Positions 1 to 9,680 are shown, counted from the first letter of the stretch. The stretch: 64,000 nucleotides of DNA from an uncultured Pelagibacteraceae bacterium (GCA_902524535.1 CABZDR010000001.1:485001-549000), one strand, 5' to 3'. The notes: generated by a model not told the origin, from the letters alone. A program made the numbers and translations.

Positions 1-1
1 C

Positions 2-613
2 GAATTTTTGAAATATTGTGAAGGAAAATTTTTGGGCTTGAAATTAAATACCAATGCAACATTATTAGATGAAAAAAAAATTAATTTATTACTATCATCT
101 GATCTACAAACTCTTGTACTTTCAATAGATGAAAAAAATAAAGAAAATTACGAGAAGATAAGAGTAAATGCTAAATTTGAAAAAATTATGCAAAATTTAG
201 AATTACTTAAAAACATCAGAGAAAAAAAATATAAAAATTCTAAGATTAAAATAAGAATTTCTGGTGTTAAAATAAATACTGATCAGAGTGTTGATGAGAT
301 GAACCAATTTTATAAAGAATTTGCAGATGAAATTGCTTTAGTAGATTATTCTCCTTGGGAAAGTGCGTATGACAACGAGGTTAATAATATACAAGCCGAA
401 TGTTCTGAACTTTATAGAAGAATATTTGTTTGGCAAGATGGGAAAGTAAATCCATGTGACTATGATTATAAGTCTACACTTAGTAAGTGGAATGCAAACG
501 AACATTCAATTAAGATGATATGGAATTCTGATTATTACAATGAAATAAGAAGACTTCATAAATTAAAAGAGAGAAAAAAAATTGAACCCTGCAACAGATG
601 TATAGGCACTTAA
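2..613 (+). CDS. Radical SAM/SPASM protein, C-terminal part (5' end off window)
   Basis: The reading frame is open to the left edge, so the TTG at base 8 in the ORF track is not a real start and the gene is partial. The visible part has the later half of a radical SAM barrel (LNTNATLL, then VLSIDEKNKENYEKIR) and a C-terminal SPASM-type cysteine set (AEC, NPCDYD, CNRC) that would hold an auxiliary iron-sulfur cluster. The CX3CX2C motif that binds the catalytic cluster would lie upstream, outside the window. Family knowledge: such enzymes modify peptides or sugars, and in polysaccharide islands they often accompany sugar or aminotransferase genes. The substrate is unknown. It overlaps the next gene by 16 nt, implying co-transcription. 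Confidence 0.75.
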   Translation, partial: EFLKYCEGKFLGLKLNTNATLLDEKKINLLLSSDLQTLVLSIDEKNKENYEKIRVNAKFEKIMQNLELLKNIREKKYKNSKIKIRISGVKINTDQSVDEMNQFYKEFADEIALVDYSPWESAYDNEVNNIQAECSELYRRIFVWQDGKVNPCDYDYKSTLSKWNANEHSIKMIWNSDYYNEIRRLHKLKERKKIEPCNRCIGT

Positions 614-1527
614 AAGTTTGTATTATCGGAAACGGGACTCATTCTAAGAGAATTCAAAAAATTTTAAGAACTTTTAAAATCAAATACGATATTTACAAAC
701 CAGTTTCAAAAAAAAATTATAAAAAGAATAGCTTAAAACAATTAAAAAAATTTAATGTTTTTTTTATCATATCACCAAATCATACACACTATCATTATAT
801 AAAATCTTTACATAAAAAAGGATATATATTTTGTGAGAAACCACCAACTAATAATAACAGAGAATTAACAAGACTAAAAAAAATTGACTCTAAAAAAATA
901 TATTATAATTTTAATTATAGATTTAGCAAAATTTCGCAAATTTTAAAAAATAGAAAAAAATATAATCTTGGAAAATTAATTTATGCAAACTTAATCTCTG
1001 GAAAAGGACTTGCATTTAAATCTGACTACGAAAAAAATTCAAGATCAAATGCCAAGCTCTGTCCAAAGGGAGTATTTGAAATGGTAACAATTCATTGGTT
1101 AGATCTTCTTTATCACTTATTTAACGTGACGAAGATATATGAACCACAGTTGACAAATTTAAGTAAAGTTGGAACAAGTTTTGATAATAGTAATATTAAA
1201 GTGGAAATTGAAAAGAAAATAATTGCTGAGATATTTTGCACATACACAAGTCCTCTTATAAATAAGAAATTATTTGTTTTCGAAAATGGAATTGTAGAGC
1301 AAAATGAAAATATAATTTCAATTAAAGGACCTGCGATTAACTATGATAGGAATAAATTTTTTAAACAACCAAAAATTATTAAAAAAATAAGTATAAGTGA
1401 TAAAAAAGATTATCAAGAATCCCTGGTTAAAAGTATTAAATTTTTTTTAGAATTTGTTCGAAAGAAAAAAGTTTTCTCAAAAAAAGAGAATACAAAATCT
1501 TTAGTAATAAATAAAATGATAATTTAA
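598..1527 (+). CDS. Gfo/Idh/MocA-family oxidoreductase
   Basis: A 309-residue protein with an N-terminal nucleotide-binding start (VCIIGNGTHSKRI) and the family signature EKPPTNN near residue 80, where the conserved EKP motif holds the catalytic Lys. The remainder fits the alpha/beta substrate domain, with IHWLDLLYHLF resembling the family's helix that carries catalytic Asp/His residues. These enzymes oxidise or reduce sugars with NAD(P). The ATG at 598 sits inside the preceding radical SAM gene, giving a 16-nt overlap. A convergent gap of 35 nt separates it from the fused FAD-NeuB gene. The substrate is likely a nucleotide sugar or nonulosonic acid precursor, by context only. Confidence 0.75.
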   Translation: MYRHLKVCIIGNGTHSKRIQKILRTFKIKYDIYKPVSKKNYKKNSLKQLKKFNVFFIISPNHTHYHYIKSLHKKGYIFCEKPPTNNNRELTRLKKIDSKKIYYNFNYRFSKISQILKNRKKYNLGKLIYANLISGKGLAFKSDYEKNSRSNAKLCPKGVFEMVTIHWLDLLYHLFNVTKIYEPQLTNLSKVGTSFDNSNIKVEIEKKIIAEIFCTYTSPLINKKLFVFENGIVEQNENIISIKGPAINYDRNKFFKQPKIIKKISISDKKDYQESLVKSIKFFLEFVRKKKVFSKKENTKSLVINKMII

Positions 1528-1562
1528 CTTTTAACAGTAACAACTAGGTTGGACATATAAAA

Positions 1563-4004
1563 TTAAAAATTGTCCCACGTGATAGGTTCGTCTTTTTGAA
1601 TTTTTCTTTTTGTTTTTTTATTAATTATCACATCTAGATATTTTGGAAGTAAACCGCCCGCTGGCCCTTTAATTGTAACATTACTTTTTGTAAATTTCTC
1701 TCCTTTTTTAATGTTCCTATTAGCATATAAACTTTTCTTTTGTGAATTAATTGTTATGTATTCATTGGGCTGAATTTTTTTAACCCCATCACCTAAAATT
1801 AATTTAATTTGTTCTTTTTCCCTCTTTTTCCTTTTTTTAAACCAAATATCAAATTTATTATAAAATTTTTTAAACTTAACTAAATTTGATATTTCTATTC
1901 GATCAGAAGAAAGCATGTGATCAGGCCCCTCCATTTTTTTGTTTAAAGTAAAATGTCTTTCAATTATATCTGCTCCTAGAGTTATAGCAGATTTTGAGGC
2001 TAATAAGTCTGTTGTATGATCAGAAAATCCAACAGGAATTTTATAAAGAGACTTTAGATTTTCCATGAACTTCAGATTTACCTCTGAATAAGTAGAGGGA
2101 TAAGAGGAATTACAATGTAAAACAGCTAGATTTTTATTCCCAGTCGATCTAACAGTTTCTATAGCATCATCAATTTCGGAGATTTTTGACATTCCAGTAG
2201 AAATTATTATTGGTTTATTTTTTTTGGCTACGTGTCTAATTAACGGTAAATTTACCAAATCAGCCGAGGCTATTTTATAAGCATTTACCCCAAGTTTTTC
2301 TAAAAAATCTGCACTTTTAATATCAAAAGGTGTCGAAAATATAAATATTCCTTTTTTTTTGGCATATTCAAATATTTTTCTTTGTGTAACAAAATTTAAA
2401 CTTAGTCGACTAAACAATTGGTGTATGCTTTCTTGCGTACCTATGATTTTTTCTGAATATTTTTCAGATTTAACTTTTTTTGAAACTCTACTATCTGGCA
2501 GAAAAGATTGAAATTTTATTGCATCACATTTAGATTTCTTAGCTTCGTCAATAAGTTTTTTTGCAATTTTTAAACTTCCATTATGATTTAATCCAGCTTC
2601 TGCAACTATAAAAGTTTTATTTCCATTACCAATAACTTTCTTCCCTAATTTAAAAGATTTTTTAAAATCTACTCTATTTAAAATTTTAGTTTCATTAGAG
2701 AATAAATTAAATTTATTTGTTAAACTATTCACAAGATCAAAAGATTTATGAAATAAAATTTGACTATCAGCATAATTAAATTCACCCCCAGCTCCAACTG
2801 AATAAAGATTATTAAAGCTCTCAATAAAACTTTTTATGTAATACGTTTCACTTTTATAATCCATAAATTGCACAGGATAAACGTATGGCTCATAATTTAT
2901 CGATGCATCTATCAAATTTCTTTTATCAACTAAATTTGTTTTAGTTACATCTTTGATCACTTGTGAAATGACATCTTTAGGATTTTTTTTTGAAAAATTA
3001 TCTCCTTGAGTGTAGGTTATTTCTGCTGTTAAAAAACTTTGACTTTTAGGTGCAACAAATTTAGATAATTTTTTATTTTCTGTAATTCGATTAAACAAAG
3101 TTTTTTCTGAGTCAAAATACAACCAATGAATTTTTTTTGGTAAAATTACTTCTTGGTTATAAAATAAATAAACAGAGCAGACTCCTCTAAATTTTAAGTT
3201 ATTTTTTTTACCAAGTAATCTTGAAGTAATACTTATAGGAAGTGTAGATATAACTATTTCATTTTCTCCAATTTTATATTTTTTTCTTGTTGTAAAAATT
3301 TCTGAAATCTTTTTATTTTCAGATTTTAAACCAATTACAGTTTGATTAAATTTAAATTCTCCACCAAGTTTAATAATCTTATCTCGTATTCTGTCATAAA
3401 TGCATCCCGTGCCATATTTTCCCACAGCCGCATACTCTTCATGATAGAAAGGAAGTATCTTATCTCTAAATTTAATTCTATTAGGAGCCCAATCAGGAGT
3501 CATCTTATCGGTATCTACACCCCAAATTTTTTTGGGGTATTTTTCGTAAAACATTTTTCTTAGAGTGGGTCCTACAAGAGAATCAATATACTCTTTATAA
3601 TTTTTTGCTTTAAATCTATTTTCAAGATTTTTACAATTGTTTAGCTCAGACTTTATTTTTTTTCTAATTTTGAAATCAAAATTATTGAGAGCTTCATTAG
3701 AAAATGGATAGTCATAAAACTCATTTAATTTTTCACCTTTTACATTCTTACAATAAAATTTTCCTTCTACTAACAAATCCTTAAAATTTGATTTCCAAAA
3801 TTTTTTCAATTCTATATCAGGAGTGTGAAAAATATGAGGACCAGTGTCTAATATAAATTTGTTATGCTTCCATGATCGACATAAACCACCTGAATTCAGA
3901 TTTTTTTCAATGATTAAAACATTCAAACCTTTCTCCAACAACTTCCAAGCAGTAATTAAGCCTGTTGGGCCTGAGCCTAAAATAATTACTCTATTTTTTT
4001 TCAT
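1563..4004 (-). CDS. Fusion: FAD-dependent oxidoreductase + NeuB-type nonulosonic acid synthase
   Basis: One uninterrupted 813-residue frame joins two complete enzymes. Residues about 1-430 are an FAD protein of the amine-oxidase/UDP-galactopyranose-mutase-like superfamily, with dinucleotide motif ILGSGPTGL at 8-16 and C-terminal flavin motif LYSVGAGGEFNYADS. Residues about 455-813 are a full NeuB: FIVAEAGLNHNG, DAIKFQSF, IIISTGMS, VLHCNSSYPS, GFSDHTTD, IERHFTLNKKMEGPDH, and a C-terminal SAF (antifreeze-like) domain with LYANRNIKKGE. NeuB condenses phosphoenolpyruvate with an N-acylated hexosamine. There is no in-frame ATG between the VQFMDYK methionine and the NeuB part, so a separate NeuB start is unlikely. 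The start overlaps the upstream minus-strand gene by 14 nt. The role of the flavin half is unknown; oxidation or ring rearrangement of the same sugar is a guess. Confidence 0.85.
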   Translation of the reverse strand: MKKNRVIILGSGPTGLITAWKLLEKGLNVLIIEKNLNSGGLCRSWKHNKFILDTGPHIFHTPDIELKKFWKSNFKDLLVEGKFYCKNVKGEKLNEFYDYPFSNEALNNFDFKIRKKIKSELNNCKNLENRFKAKNYKEYIDSLVGPTLRKMFYEKYPKKIWGVDTDKMTPDWAPNRIKFRDKILPFYHEEYAAVGKYGTGCIYDRIRDKIIKLGGEFKFNQTVIGLKSENKKISEIFTTRKKYKIGENEIVISTLPISITSRLLGKKNNLKFRGVCSVYLFYNQEVILPKKIHWLYFDSEKTLFNRITENKKLSKFVAPKSQSFLTAEITYTQGDNFSKKNPKDVISQVIKDVTKTNLVDKRNLIDASINYEPYVYPVQFMDYKSETYYIKSFIESFNNLYSVGAGGEFNYADSQILFHKSFDLVNSLTNKFNLFSNETKILNRVDFKKSFKLGKKVIGNGNKTFIVAEAGLNHNGSLKIAKKLIDEAKKSKCDAIKFQSFLPDSRVSKKVKSEKYSEKIIGTQESIHQLFSRLSLNFVTQRKIFEYAKKKGIFIFSTPFDIKSADFLEKLGVNAYKIASADLVNLPLIRHVAKKNKPIIISTGMSKISEIDDAIETVRSTGNKNLAVLHCNSSYPSTYSEVNLKFMENLKSLYKIPVGFSDHTTDLLASKSAITLGADIIERHFTLNKKMEGPDHMLSSDRIEISNLVKFKKFYNKFDIWFKKRKKREKEQIKLILGDGVKKIQPNEYITINSQKKSLYANRNIKKGEKFTKSNVTIKGPAGGLLPKYLDVIINKKTKRKIQKDEPITWDNF

Positions 4005-5025
4005 TTTTTAAAATTTTTCTTTTGAGCAAATTATATTGCTTAACAGTTAAATTTTTTAATAAACCTTTATTTCCACAAATTCCTATAATTCTTCTAGGTT
4101 TTACAACATTATCTACTATTATATCACCACTGTTTCCTAATATACCTTTTTTAATTAATCTAAATTTTCCACGATTATTTATGAAACTACTATTAAAAAA
4201 ATTTTCAGTAGATATTTTTGAGTCTATAAAAGAATTAAGAGAACTTTCAACATCAAGTCTAAAAACTGGCACTTTCTTACTGGATAAATGTTTGATATAA
4301 TTTTTTGAGAACATACCTTGCCCAACATCAATTATCATTGGGTGTTTTTTGAAATTGTTTATTTTTTTAAATTTTACCTCTCTGTCTGTACATCCGATAA
4401 TTATGTCATAACTTTCAAGTCTTAACTGATCCTTATAAATAATAGAACTTTTGGCCTCTGTATATGATGGTTTAATTATATTAAGAGCATTATTGATAAT
4501 TCTAAGTTTTTTTTTACTTCTTCTTAATAAACTAACTAAACCACCAGACTCTAAAAGTCTTAAAGCAATCTTAGATCCAATATTTCCCGCTCCAACAATT
4601 AAAATTTTTTTACCCCCCACACCTCTCAAATCTTTTATAAAAAAATCTTGGATAAAATTTTCTATTGAATTAACAGTTATATCATTAGGTTTATAATTTT
4701 TTATAATGGATTTACTTATTGTTTCTTTTGTAGCTCTTTCAATATTAGTCAAGATATCTAGTTTACTTGATATTTTTTTTTCAATATCGACAAAAACATA
4801 ATTTACGTTGCCATCAATTTTTTTTGCAATATCTTTTGCAGTTTTATTATTATTTACAATAGCACCCATATATATAGTTTTTTGACTTTCTCTATAGGGT
4901 GTTAAATAAAAATTGTTAGCAAATTTTTTTTTTGTGTTACCAATTAAAAAACAGGTTTTTTTTCTCTTTTTTTTAGCTTTTGAATTTATAAGTTTTAAAA
5001 AATAATTAATTTTATTGTATTTCAT
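3991..5025 (-). CDS. NAD(P)-binding Rossmann protein of unknown function
   Basis: A 344-residue protein not recognised as a named family. The middle carries a clear dinucleotide-binding motif, KILIVGAGNIGSKIALRLLE, at about 140-160. It is followed by LLRRSKKK, where the basic residues after strand 2 would suit NADP, and IIGCTDREV. The layout of an N-terminal region, a Rossmann core and a C-terminal return segment recalls glutamyl-tRNA reductase-like, shikimate dehydrogenase-like or methylene-THF dehydrogenase-like proteins, but no catalytic signature fixes it. It ends inside the start of the FAD-NeuB gene (14-nt overlap), so it is probably co-expressed with it and acts on the same sugar. Confidence 0.6.
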   Translation of the reverse strand: MKYNKINYFLKLINSKAKKKRKKTCFLIGNTKKKFANNFYLTPYRESQKTIYMGAIVNNNKTAKDIAKKIDGNVNYVFVDIEKKISSKLDILTNIERATKETISKSIIKNYKPNDITVNSIENFIQDFFIKDLRGVGGKKILIVGAGNIGSKIALRLLESGGLVSLLRRSKKKLRIINNALNIIKPSYTEAKSSIIYKDQLRLESYDIIIGCTDREVKFKKINNFKKHPMIIDVGQGMFSKNYIKHLSSKKVPVFRLDVESSLNSFIDSKISTENFFNSSFINNRGKFRLIKKGILGNSGDIIVDNVVKPRRIIGICGNKGLLKNLTVKQYNLLKRKILKNEKK

Positions 5026-5099
5026 AAAATCTCTGTATTTTTATACTAAATTTTTAGTTATTTGTCTGATTTTAAAAAATTAAAATACTTAACAAATTA

Positions 5100-5954
5100 T
5101 CAGACCCAATTACGAGGATTTACCCACCTTTTTTTTTGTTTAGAAAGATAGATTAGTTGCTTCATAATTTTTTTACTTAGGCGACGTTTTTTTTTAAATC
5201 TAATAATATTTTTTATATTTTTGAGGTCTACAGAGCCAATGATTGCATAATCTAATCTGCTTAGTGAAAATAAAAATCTATAAACTAGCTCTTCTCTAGA
5301 TATATGATAATTATTACAAATATTGTCAATTTTTTCTTTATATTTTCTAATCTGGTTTTGAAAGTTTTTTCTGACTACAGAATTTAGCAAAGCACCTTGC
5401 AAAACAAGGGATCTAGCAACAATAGTTTTTTTACGCATTTTCTTTTTATATTCAAAAAAGAAATAACTGTCTGCTAAGTTCAGTGGAATTTGAATATATC
5501 TATAAAGATTATTGTTAATTGCAAATTTTAATTCATTCTCCGAGTAAATAGATACACCAAAATTTTTTACAATTTTGTCTTTTTTAAGTTTTTTTAAAAC
5601 ATTTAAGACTTTATAATTATTTATAATTTTAAGAGAATTTTCATGTAAATATAAAACTTTTATTTTTTTTGTGCTATGACTTTTATTATAGAATTTGATT
5701 TTATTTCTGAAATAATTTTCAATTGTTTTTTCACTTTTTTTAATTGGTAATTTAGAAATTTTAAAATGAATATCTTTATTTTTTAAAAATTTAACATGAT
5801 CTATGGATTTTCTGTATATATCTGCACATTCAAAGATATGAAAATATTTTTTAATATGGGATAAAAATTTTTTTTTATCTAAAGATTTTGGCTTAGAGCC
5901 AAAACCATATTTCAAATTTGAAAATTTTGCTAAACCATAAATTAACTTAACCAT
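5100..5954 (-). CDS. Aldo/keto reductase-like protein
   Basis: A 284-residue protein with the aldo/keto reductase pattern: N-terminal YGLAKFSNLKYG, ECADIYRKS with the proton-donor Tyr, KISK with the Lys, and VLYLHEN with the His. It then has KNFGVSIYSENEL, IQIPLNLAD, ARSLVLQGALL and the cofactor-loop segment YAIIGSVDLKNIKNII. Family members reduce carbonyls with NADPH, and in sugar loci they act on nucleotide-sugar or nonulosonic acid intermediates. It overlaps the NeuA-like gene by 8 nt. A 74-nt AT-rich gap separates it from the downstream Rossmann gene. The sequence is very Lys/Asn/Ile-rich and divergent, so activity is likely but substrate is unknown. Confidence 0.7.
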   Translation of the reverse strand: MVKLIYGLAKFSNLKYGFGSKPKSLDKKKFLSHIKKYFHIFECADIYRKSIDHVKFLKNKDIHFKISKLPIKKSEKTIENYFRNKIKFYNKSHSTKKIKVLYLHENSLKIINNYKVLNVLKKLKKDKIVKNFGVSIYSENELKFAINNNLYRYIQIPLNLADSYFFFEYKKKMRKKTIVARSLVLQGALLNSVVRKNFQNQIRKYKEKIDNICNNYHISREELVYRFLFSLSRLDYAIIGSVDLKNIKNIIRFKKKRRLSKKIMKQLIYLSKQKKRWVNPRNWV

Positions 5955-6639
5955 TATATCTGGATTTTTTTAAATCTTGCATAGTATCAATATCCCCATA
6001 GGATTTAACAATTAGCGGTAGTACATAATTTCCACTTACAGAACCTTTAAATATGGTCTTTCTTTTAATCAATTCTATGTCGCCTGATTGAAAAAATAAT
6101 TTAGGCAGTTGTTGTCGTGGAATATTATAAGGCTCTTTTTTATTTTTTATTATAGACTCCATTTTTCCATATTTGTTTATCTTCCAGTGCCTATAAGGAT
6201 GAATTTTGGTATTTATAACAGATCTTACAGAGCTTGATTTTTTATTATTATGTAATTTTTTCAAACCCCTTTCTATTAACCTTGATTCTCTAAATGGAGA
6301 AGTTGGTCTTAGTAGAATTATATAATTAAATTTGGTCTTAAAAAATTTTTCCGATTTTATTAAACACTCTAAAATAACTGGATAATCCTGAATTTTATTC
6401 CCAGCCAACTTTCTTGCTCTTAGAAAAGGTACTTTTGCTCCAAATTTTTTTGCTATTTTTGCATATTTTGTAGATTCTGTGCTTACAATTATTTCATCCA
6501 CTAACTTACACTTTTTAGCATAAATTATTGAGTAACTAAGCAGAGGTTTATTTTTTATTTTTATTATATTTTTATTTTTAATTCCTTTACTTCCTGATCT
6601 TGCTGGGATTATTACAAGGATTTTATTGTTTTTATACAT
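5947..6639 (-). CDS. neuA: Acylneuraminate cytidylyltransferase (NeuA/PseF/LegF type)
   Basis: A 230-residue CMP-nonulosonic acid synthetase. The N-terminal nucleotide-binding loop IIPARSGSKGIKNKN is diagnostic, followed by DEIIVSTES, LLRPTSPFR and the QSGDIE segment near residue 185. It activates a nonulosonic acid with CTP to give the CMP-sugar used by transferases. It is the first gene of the minus-strand group 1563-6639 and so is probably expressed with the FAD-NeuB fusion. It faces the carbamoyltransferase across a 132-nt divergent spacer. Sugar specificity (sialic, legionaminic or pseudaminic) cannot be decided from these motifs. Confidence 0.88.
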   Translation of the reverse strand: MYKNNKILVIIPARSGSKGIKNKNIIKIKNKPLLSYSIIYAKKCKLVDEIIVSTESTKYAKIAKKFGAKVPFLRARKLAGNKIQDYPVILECLIKSEKFFKTKFNYIILLRPTSPFRESRLIERGLKKLHNNKKSSSVRSVINTKIHPYRHWKINKYGKMESIIKNKKEPYNIPRQQLPKLFFQSGDIELIKRKTIFKGSVSGNYVLPLIVKSYGDIDTMQDLKKSRYNG

Positions 6640-6771
6640 GTAGAATATTTTTATTCTTAAGCCTTTTTTTTAATTATTAAAAAGTTTAAAAATTTTTGTA
6701 TTTATCATGTTTATTATATAAAATGTAATATATATAGTTTTTATTTTTAACATATTTAAACATTTTAACAT
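6640..6771. promoter_or_regulatory. Divergent intergenic spacer, probable promoters
   Basis: This 132-nt, extremely AT-rich spacer separates the minus-strand nonulosonic acid group from the plus-strand carbamoyltransferase group, so it should contain promoters for both. A weak plus-strand candidate is TTGTAT at 6696 with TATAAA at 6717, but the 15-nt spacing is short. No operator or hairpin stands out. Confidence 0.3.
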
Positions 6772-8562
6772 ATGATATATTTGGGAATAAACGTAAGCCA
6801 TGGTGCAAGTGCAGCATTAATGATTGATGGAGAGATTGTTATGGCTTTTCAAGAGGAAAGGTTCAATAAAATTAAAAACTTTATTGGTTACCCAAAAAAA
6901 TCTATTGAAGAATGCATTAAATTTGTGAATAAAAACAATTTAAAGATAGATAAGGCTGGTTTTAGTACTATTAATAACATTGTATTCCCCTTCAAATATC
7001 CTATTGATAATTACTTAAATGTAGACGATTATCTGTCGTATTATTTAGATGATTTTTTTAATAAAAAATTAAAAATAAAAAAAATTAAACAAAAAATAAA
7101 AAATAAAAGAAAATTTAAAAAAATTGATCAATACTTAAACTATAGTAAAATTAAGGAAAAAGATTATTTTTCAAATTGTTCTATTTTTAGAAATTTACAA
7201 AAATCATTCTTAGAAAAACAGGCTAAAGGTTTGATAAATGAAATTTCTTTTATTGACCATCATACCTGTCATGCACATTATTCTGCTTTTGCACCAAATA
7301 TTAAAGAAAATAAATCTGCTATAATTACTCTGGACAGTGAGGGAGACGGGATAAATCAAACATTTTGGATATTTGATAAAAAAAAAAATTCTTTGGAAAA
7401 AATAAACGAAAGTTCTGAATGTGATCTTGCAAGAATATATAAGTTTATAACTTTAATTTTAAAAATGAAACCCATGGAACACGAATATAAGGTAATGGGT
7501 TTAGCCCCGTACGCGAAAAATGAATATTTAACAAGTGTTTACAACAACATATTTAAAGATATCCTTAAAGTAAAAAACTGCAAAGTTTTACATAAAAACA
7601 GACCAAAAGACCTGTTTAGGTATTTATATCAAAAAACTAGGGAATATAGATTTGATAATATCGCAGGTGCAACTCAGATATTAGTAGAGAAGGTATCAGG
7701 TGAATTGCTGACTCAAATTTATAAAAAATACAAAATAAAATCTTTTTCTATTAGTGGAGGTGTTAGCATGAATATCAAAATGAATAAAAATTTATCAATG
7801 CTACCTTTTTTGAAAAAAATATATGTTGCTCCCACGGGTACAGATGAATCTCTTGCACTTGGAGCCTGCTATTATTTAAATAAAAAAAACAAATCAAATA
7901 AACCAATAAAAAATATATATCTTGGTCAGAATATATCTTCATTAAAAATCACTGATACAACGATTATAAAAAAATTAGCTGATCAAAAAAAATATATTGT
8001 AAGAAAAAAAGTTTCTCACGAACAAATTGCAAAATTACTTAAAATGGGTGAAATTATTGCAGTTGCTCGTGGAAAAGAGGAGTTTGGAGCTAGAGCGCTT
8101 GGTAACAGAAGCATAATTGCAAATCCATCGGTTGATGGGGTTGTACAAAAAATTAATGAACAGATTAAAAACAGAGATTTTTGGATGCCCTTCGCAATAA
8201 CTATTTTAAGCGAAAAACACAAAAATTATATCTTTAATAATAAATCATTAGATTGTGAATTTATGACTATTGGCTTTGATACAAAATTGAATAATTACCA
8301 AAAAATTAAAAATGGCACTCATCCATACGATAAAACAGTCAGGCCTCAAATATTAAAAAAAAAATTTAATGAAAAATACTATTCTTTGATAAATGAATTT
8401 TATAAAATTTCTAATATACCTGCTTTACTGAATACTAGTCTTAATCTTCATGGTCTACCTATTTCATCAACAATTGACGATATACTTTATACATTTAAAA
8501 ATAGTGGCTTGAGGTTTCTTTATCTTGATGACAGAATTCTAATTAAAAAGAGATTATCATGA
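6772..8562 (+). CDS. NodU/TobZ-family O-carbamoyltransferase
   Basis: A 596-residue protein matching the carbamoyltransferase family in full length. It begins YLGINVSHGASAALM, then QEERFNKIKNF, the metal-binding motif FIDHHTCHAHYSA (residues about 160-172), TLDSEGDG, MEHEYKVMGLAPYA, SISGGVSMN, and FGARALGNRSI with NRDFWMPFA in the C-terminal domain. Family knowledge: the YrdC-like and Kae1-like parts make carbamoyl-AMP from carbamoyl phosphate and pass the carbamoyl group to a sugar hydroxyl. The ATG overlaps nothing upstream. The stop overlaps the next start (ATGA), tying it to the amidotransferase trio. A paralogue lies at 13462. Confidence 0.88.
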   Translation: MIYLGINVSHGASAALMIDGEIVMAFQEERFNKIKNFIGYPKKSIEECIKFVNKNNLKIDKAGFSTINNIVFPFKYPIDNYLNVDDYLSYYLDDFFNKKLKIKKIKQKIKNKRKFKKIDQYLNYSKIKEKDYFSNCSIFRNLQKSFLEKQAKGLINEISFIDHHTCHAHYSAFAPNIKENKSAIITLDSEGDGINQTFWIFDKKKNSLEKINESSECDLARIYKFITLILKMKPMEHEYKVMGLAPYAKNEYLTSVYNNIFKDILKVKNCKVLHKNRPKDLFRYLYQKTREYRFDNIAGATQILVEKVSGELLTQIYKKYKIKSFSISGGVSMNIKMNKNLSMLPFLKKIYVAPTGTDESLALGACYYLNKKNKSNKPIKNIYLGQNISSLKITDTTIIKKLADQKKYIVRKKVSHEQIAKLLKMGEIIAVARGKEEFGARALGNRSIIANPSVDGVVQKINEQIKNRDFWMPFAITILSEKHKNYIFNNKSLDCEFMTIGFDTKLNNYQKIKNGTHPYDKTVRPQILKKKFNEKYYSLINEFYKISNIPALLNTSLNLHGLPISSTIDDILYTFKNSGLRFLYLDDRILIKKRLS

Positions 8563-9680
8563 CATTAAATTCTAAAAAACTTTTCTGGTGTAAAAGTTGT
8601 TTAAATAATTCTCTCAGACCTAGAATTGAATTTGATAAGAAAGGCATTTGCAATGCATGTCAATGGATGAAAGAAAAAAAAAACTTTAAATGGAGCGCAA
8701 GAAAAAACGAACTTAAAAAAATGATAAAAGATTATAAATCAAATAGTGTTTACGATTGTATTGTTCCAGTGAGTGGAGGAAAAGATGGATCTTATGTTTC
8801 CTATAAAATTAAGCATGAATTAGGTTTAAACCCTTTAACTGTAACTTCTAAGCCCCCACTAGAGCTGGATGTTGGAAAAAAAAATTTAGAAAACTTTTTG
8901 AAAAAAGACTTTGATCATATCCATGTTACTTCAAATTTTAATGCAATGAGAAAATTAAATAAATTAGGATTTATAGAAAAAGGATCACCTTATTACGGTT
9001 GGTTAACATCAATTTTTTTGACTGTTATTAAGGTAGCCCTGATATTTAATGTAAATTTGATATTTTGGGGAGAAGATGGGGAAATAGAATATGGAGGATC
9101 AACAGAAAATAAAAATAAACCAATTTTTGACATTAAGTATATGATTAATAATTATTTTGAAGGTGGTTATCACGAAATTATTAAAAAATCTAAATTAAAA
9201 AAGGAGGATTTATTCTGGTTCGAACTTCCACCTATCGAAAGTATTAAAAATAAAAAAATTGGTCTAACTCATTGGAGTTACTTTGAACCTTGGGACTCAT
9301 ATAGAAATTATTTATTAGCTAAATCAAAATTTAATTTAGATGAACATAAAGAAAGTAGCGCAGGAACATTTACAAACTTTGCGCAAAATGATCAGTCATT
9401 ATATGCCTTACATACATATTTAATGTATTTAAAATTTGGCTTTGGAAGAACAACTCAAGATGCTGGCATAGAAATTAGAAGAGGAGCAATGACAAGAGAT
9501 CAGGCTAAAAATTTAGTAAATTTATATGATAATAGTTATCCAGAAAAATTTATTGCTGATTATTTAGATTATTATCAAATGAGTAGAAGTCAATTTGATA
9601 AAGTTATAGATAAATGGGCAAATAAATCTCTTTTCAAAAAGATAAACGGTAAATGGACACCAAAATTTAAAATTAAATGA
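8559..9680 (+). CDS. N-acetyl sugar amidotransferase (WbpG/PseA/PtmG type)
   Basis: A 373-residue member of the N-acetyl sugar amidotransferase family. It has an N-terminal zinc-binding pair (CKSC and CNAC within the first 40 residues), a PP-loop ATPase motif VPVSGGKDGS near 68-77, and FWGEDGEIEYGG. Family knowledge: WbpG in Pseudomonas and PseA/PtmG in Campylobacter convert a sugar N-acetyl group into an acetamidino group. They use ATP and ammonia supplied by a HisH/HisF-like pair. Exactly those two genes follow with ATGA or near-abutting junctions, so the three form a functional unit. The acceptor is probably the nonulosonic acid or its precursor made by the neighbouring NeuB locus. Confidence 0.87.
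   Translation: MTLNSKKLFWCKSCLNNSLRPRIEFDKKGICNACQWMKEKKNFKWSARKNELKKMIKDYKSNSVYDCIVPVSGGKDGSYVSYKIKHELGLNPLTVTSKPPLELDVGKKNLENFLKKDFDHIHVTSNFNAMRKLNKLGFIEKGSPYYGWLTSIFLTVIKVALIFNVNLIFWGEDGEIEYGGSTENKNKPIFDIKYMINNYFEGGYHEIIKKSKLKKEDLFWFELPPIESIKNKKIGLTHWSYFEPWDSYRNYLLAKSKFNLDEHKESSAGTFTNFAQNDQSLYALHTYLMYLKFGFGRTTQDAGIEIRRGAMTRDQAKNLVNLYDNSYPEKFIADYLDYYQMSRSQFDKVIDKWANKSLFKKINGKWTPKFKIK

Noticed and set aside
3342-3563. 73-residue plus-strand ORF inside the FAD-NeuB fusion
   Set aside because: Shadow of the strongly supported minus-strand gene; no motif and no spacing with neighbours.
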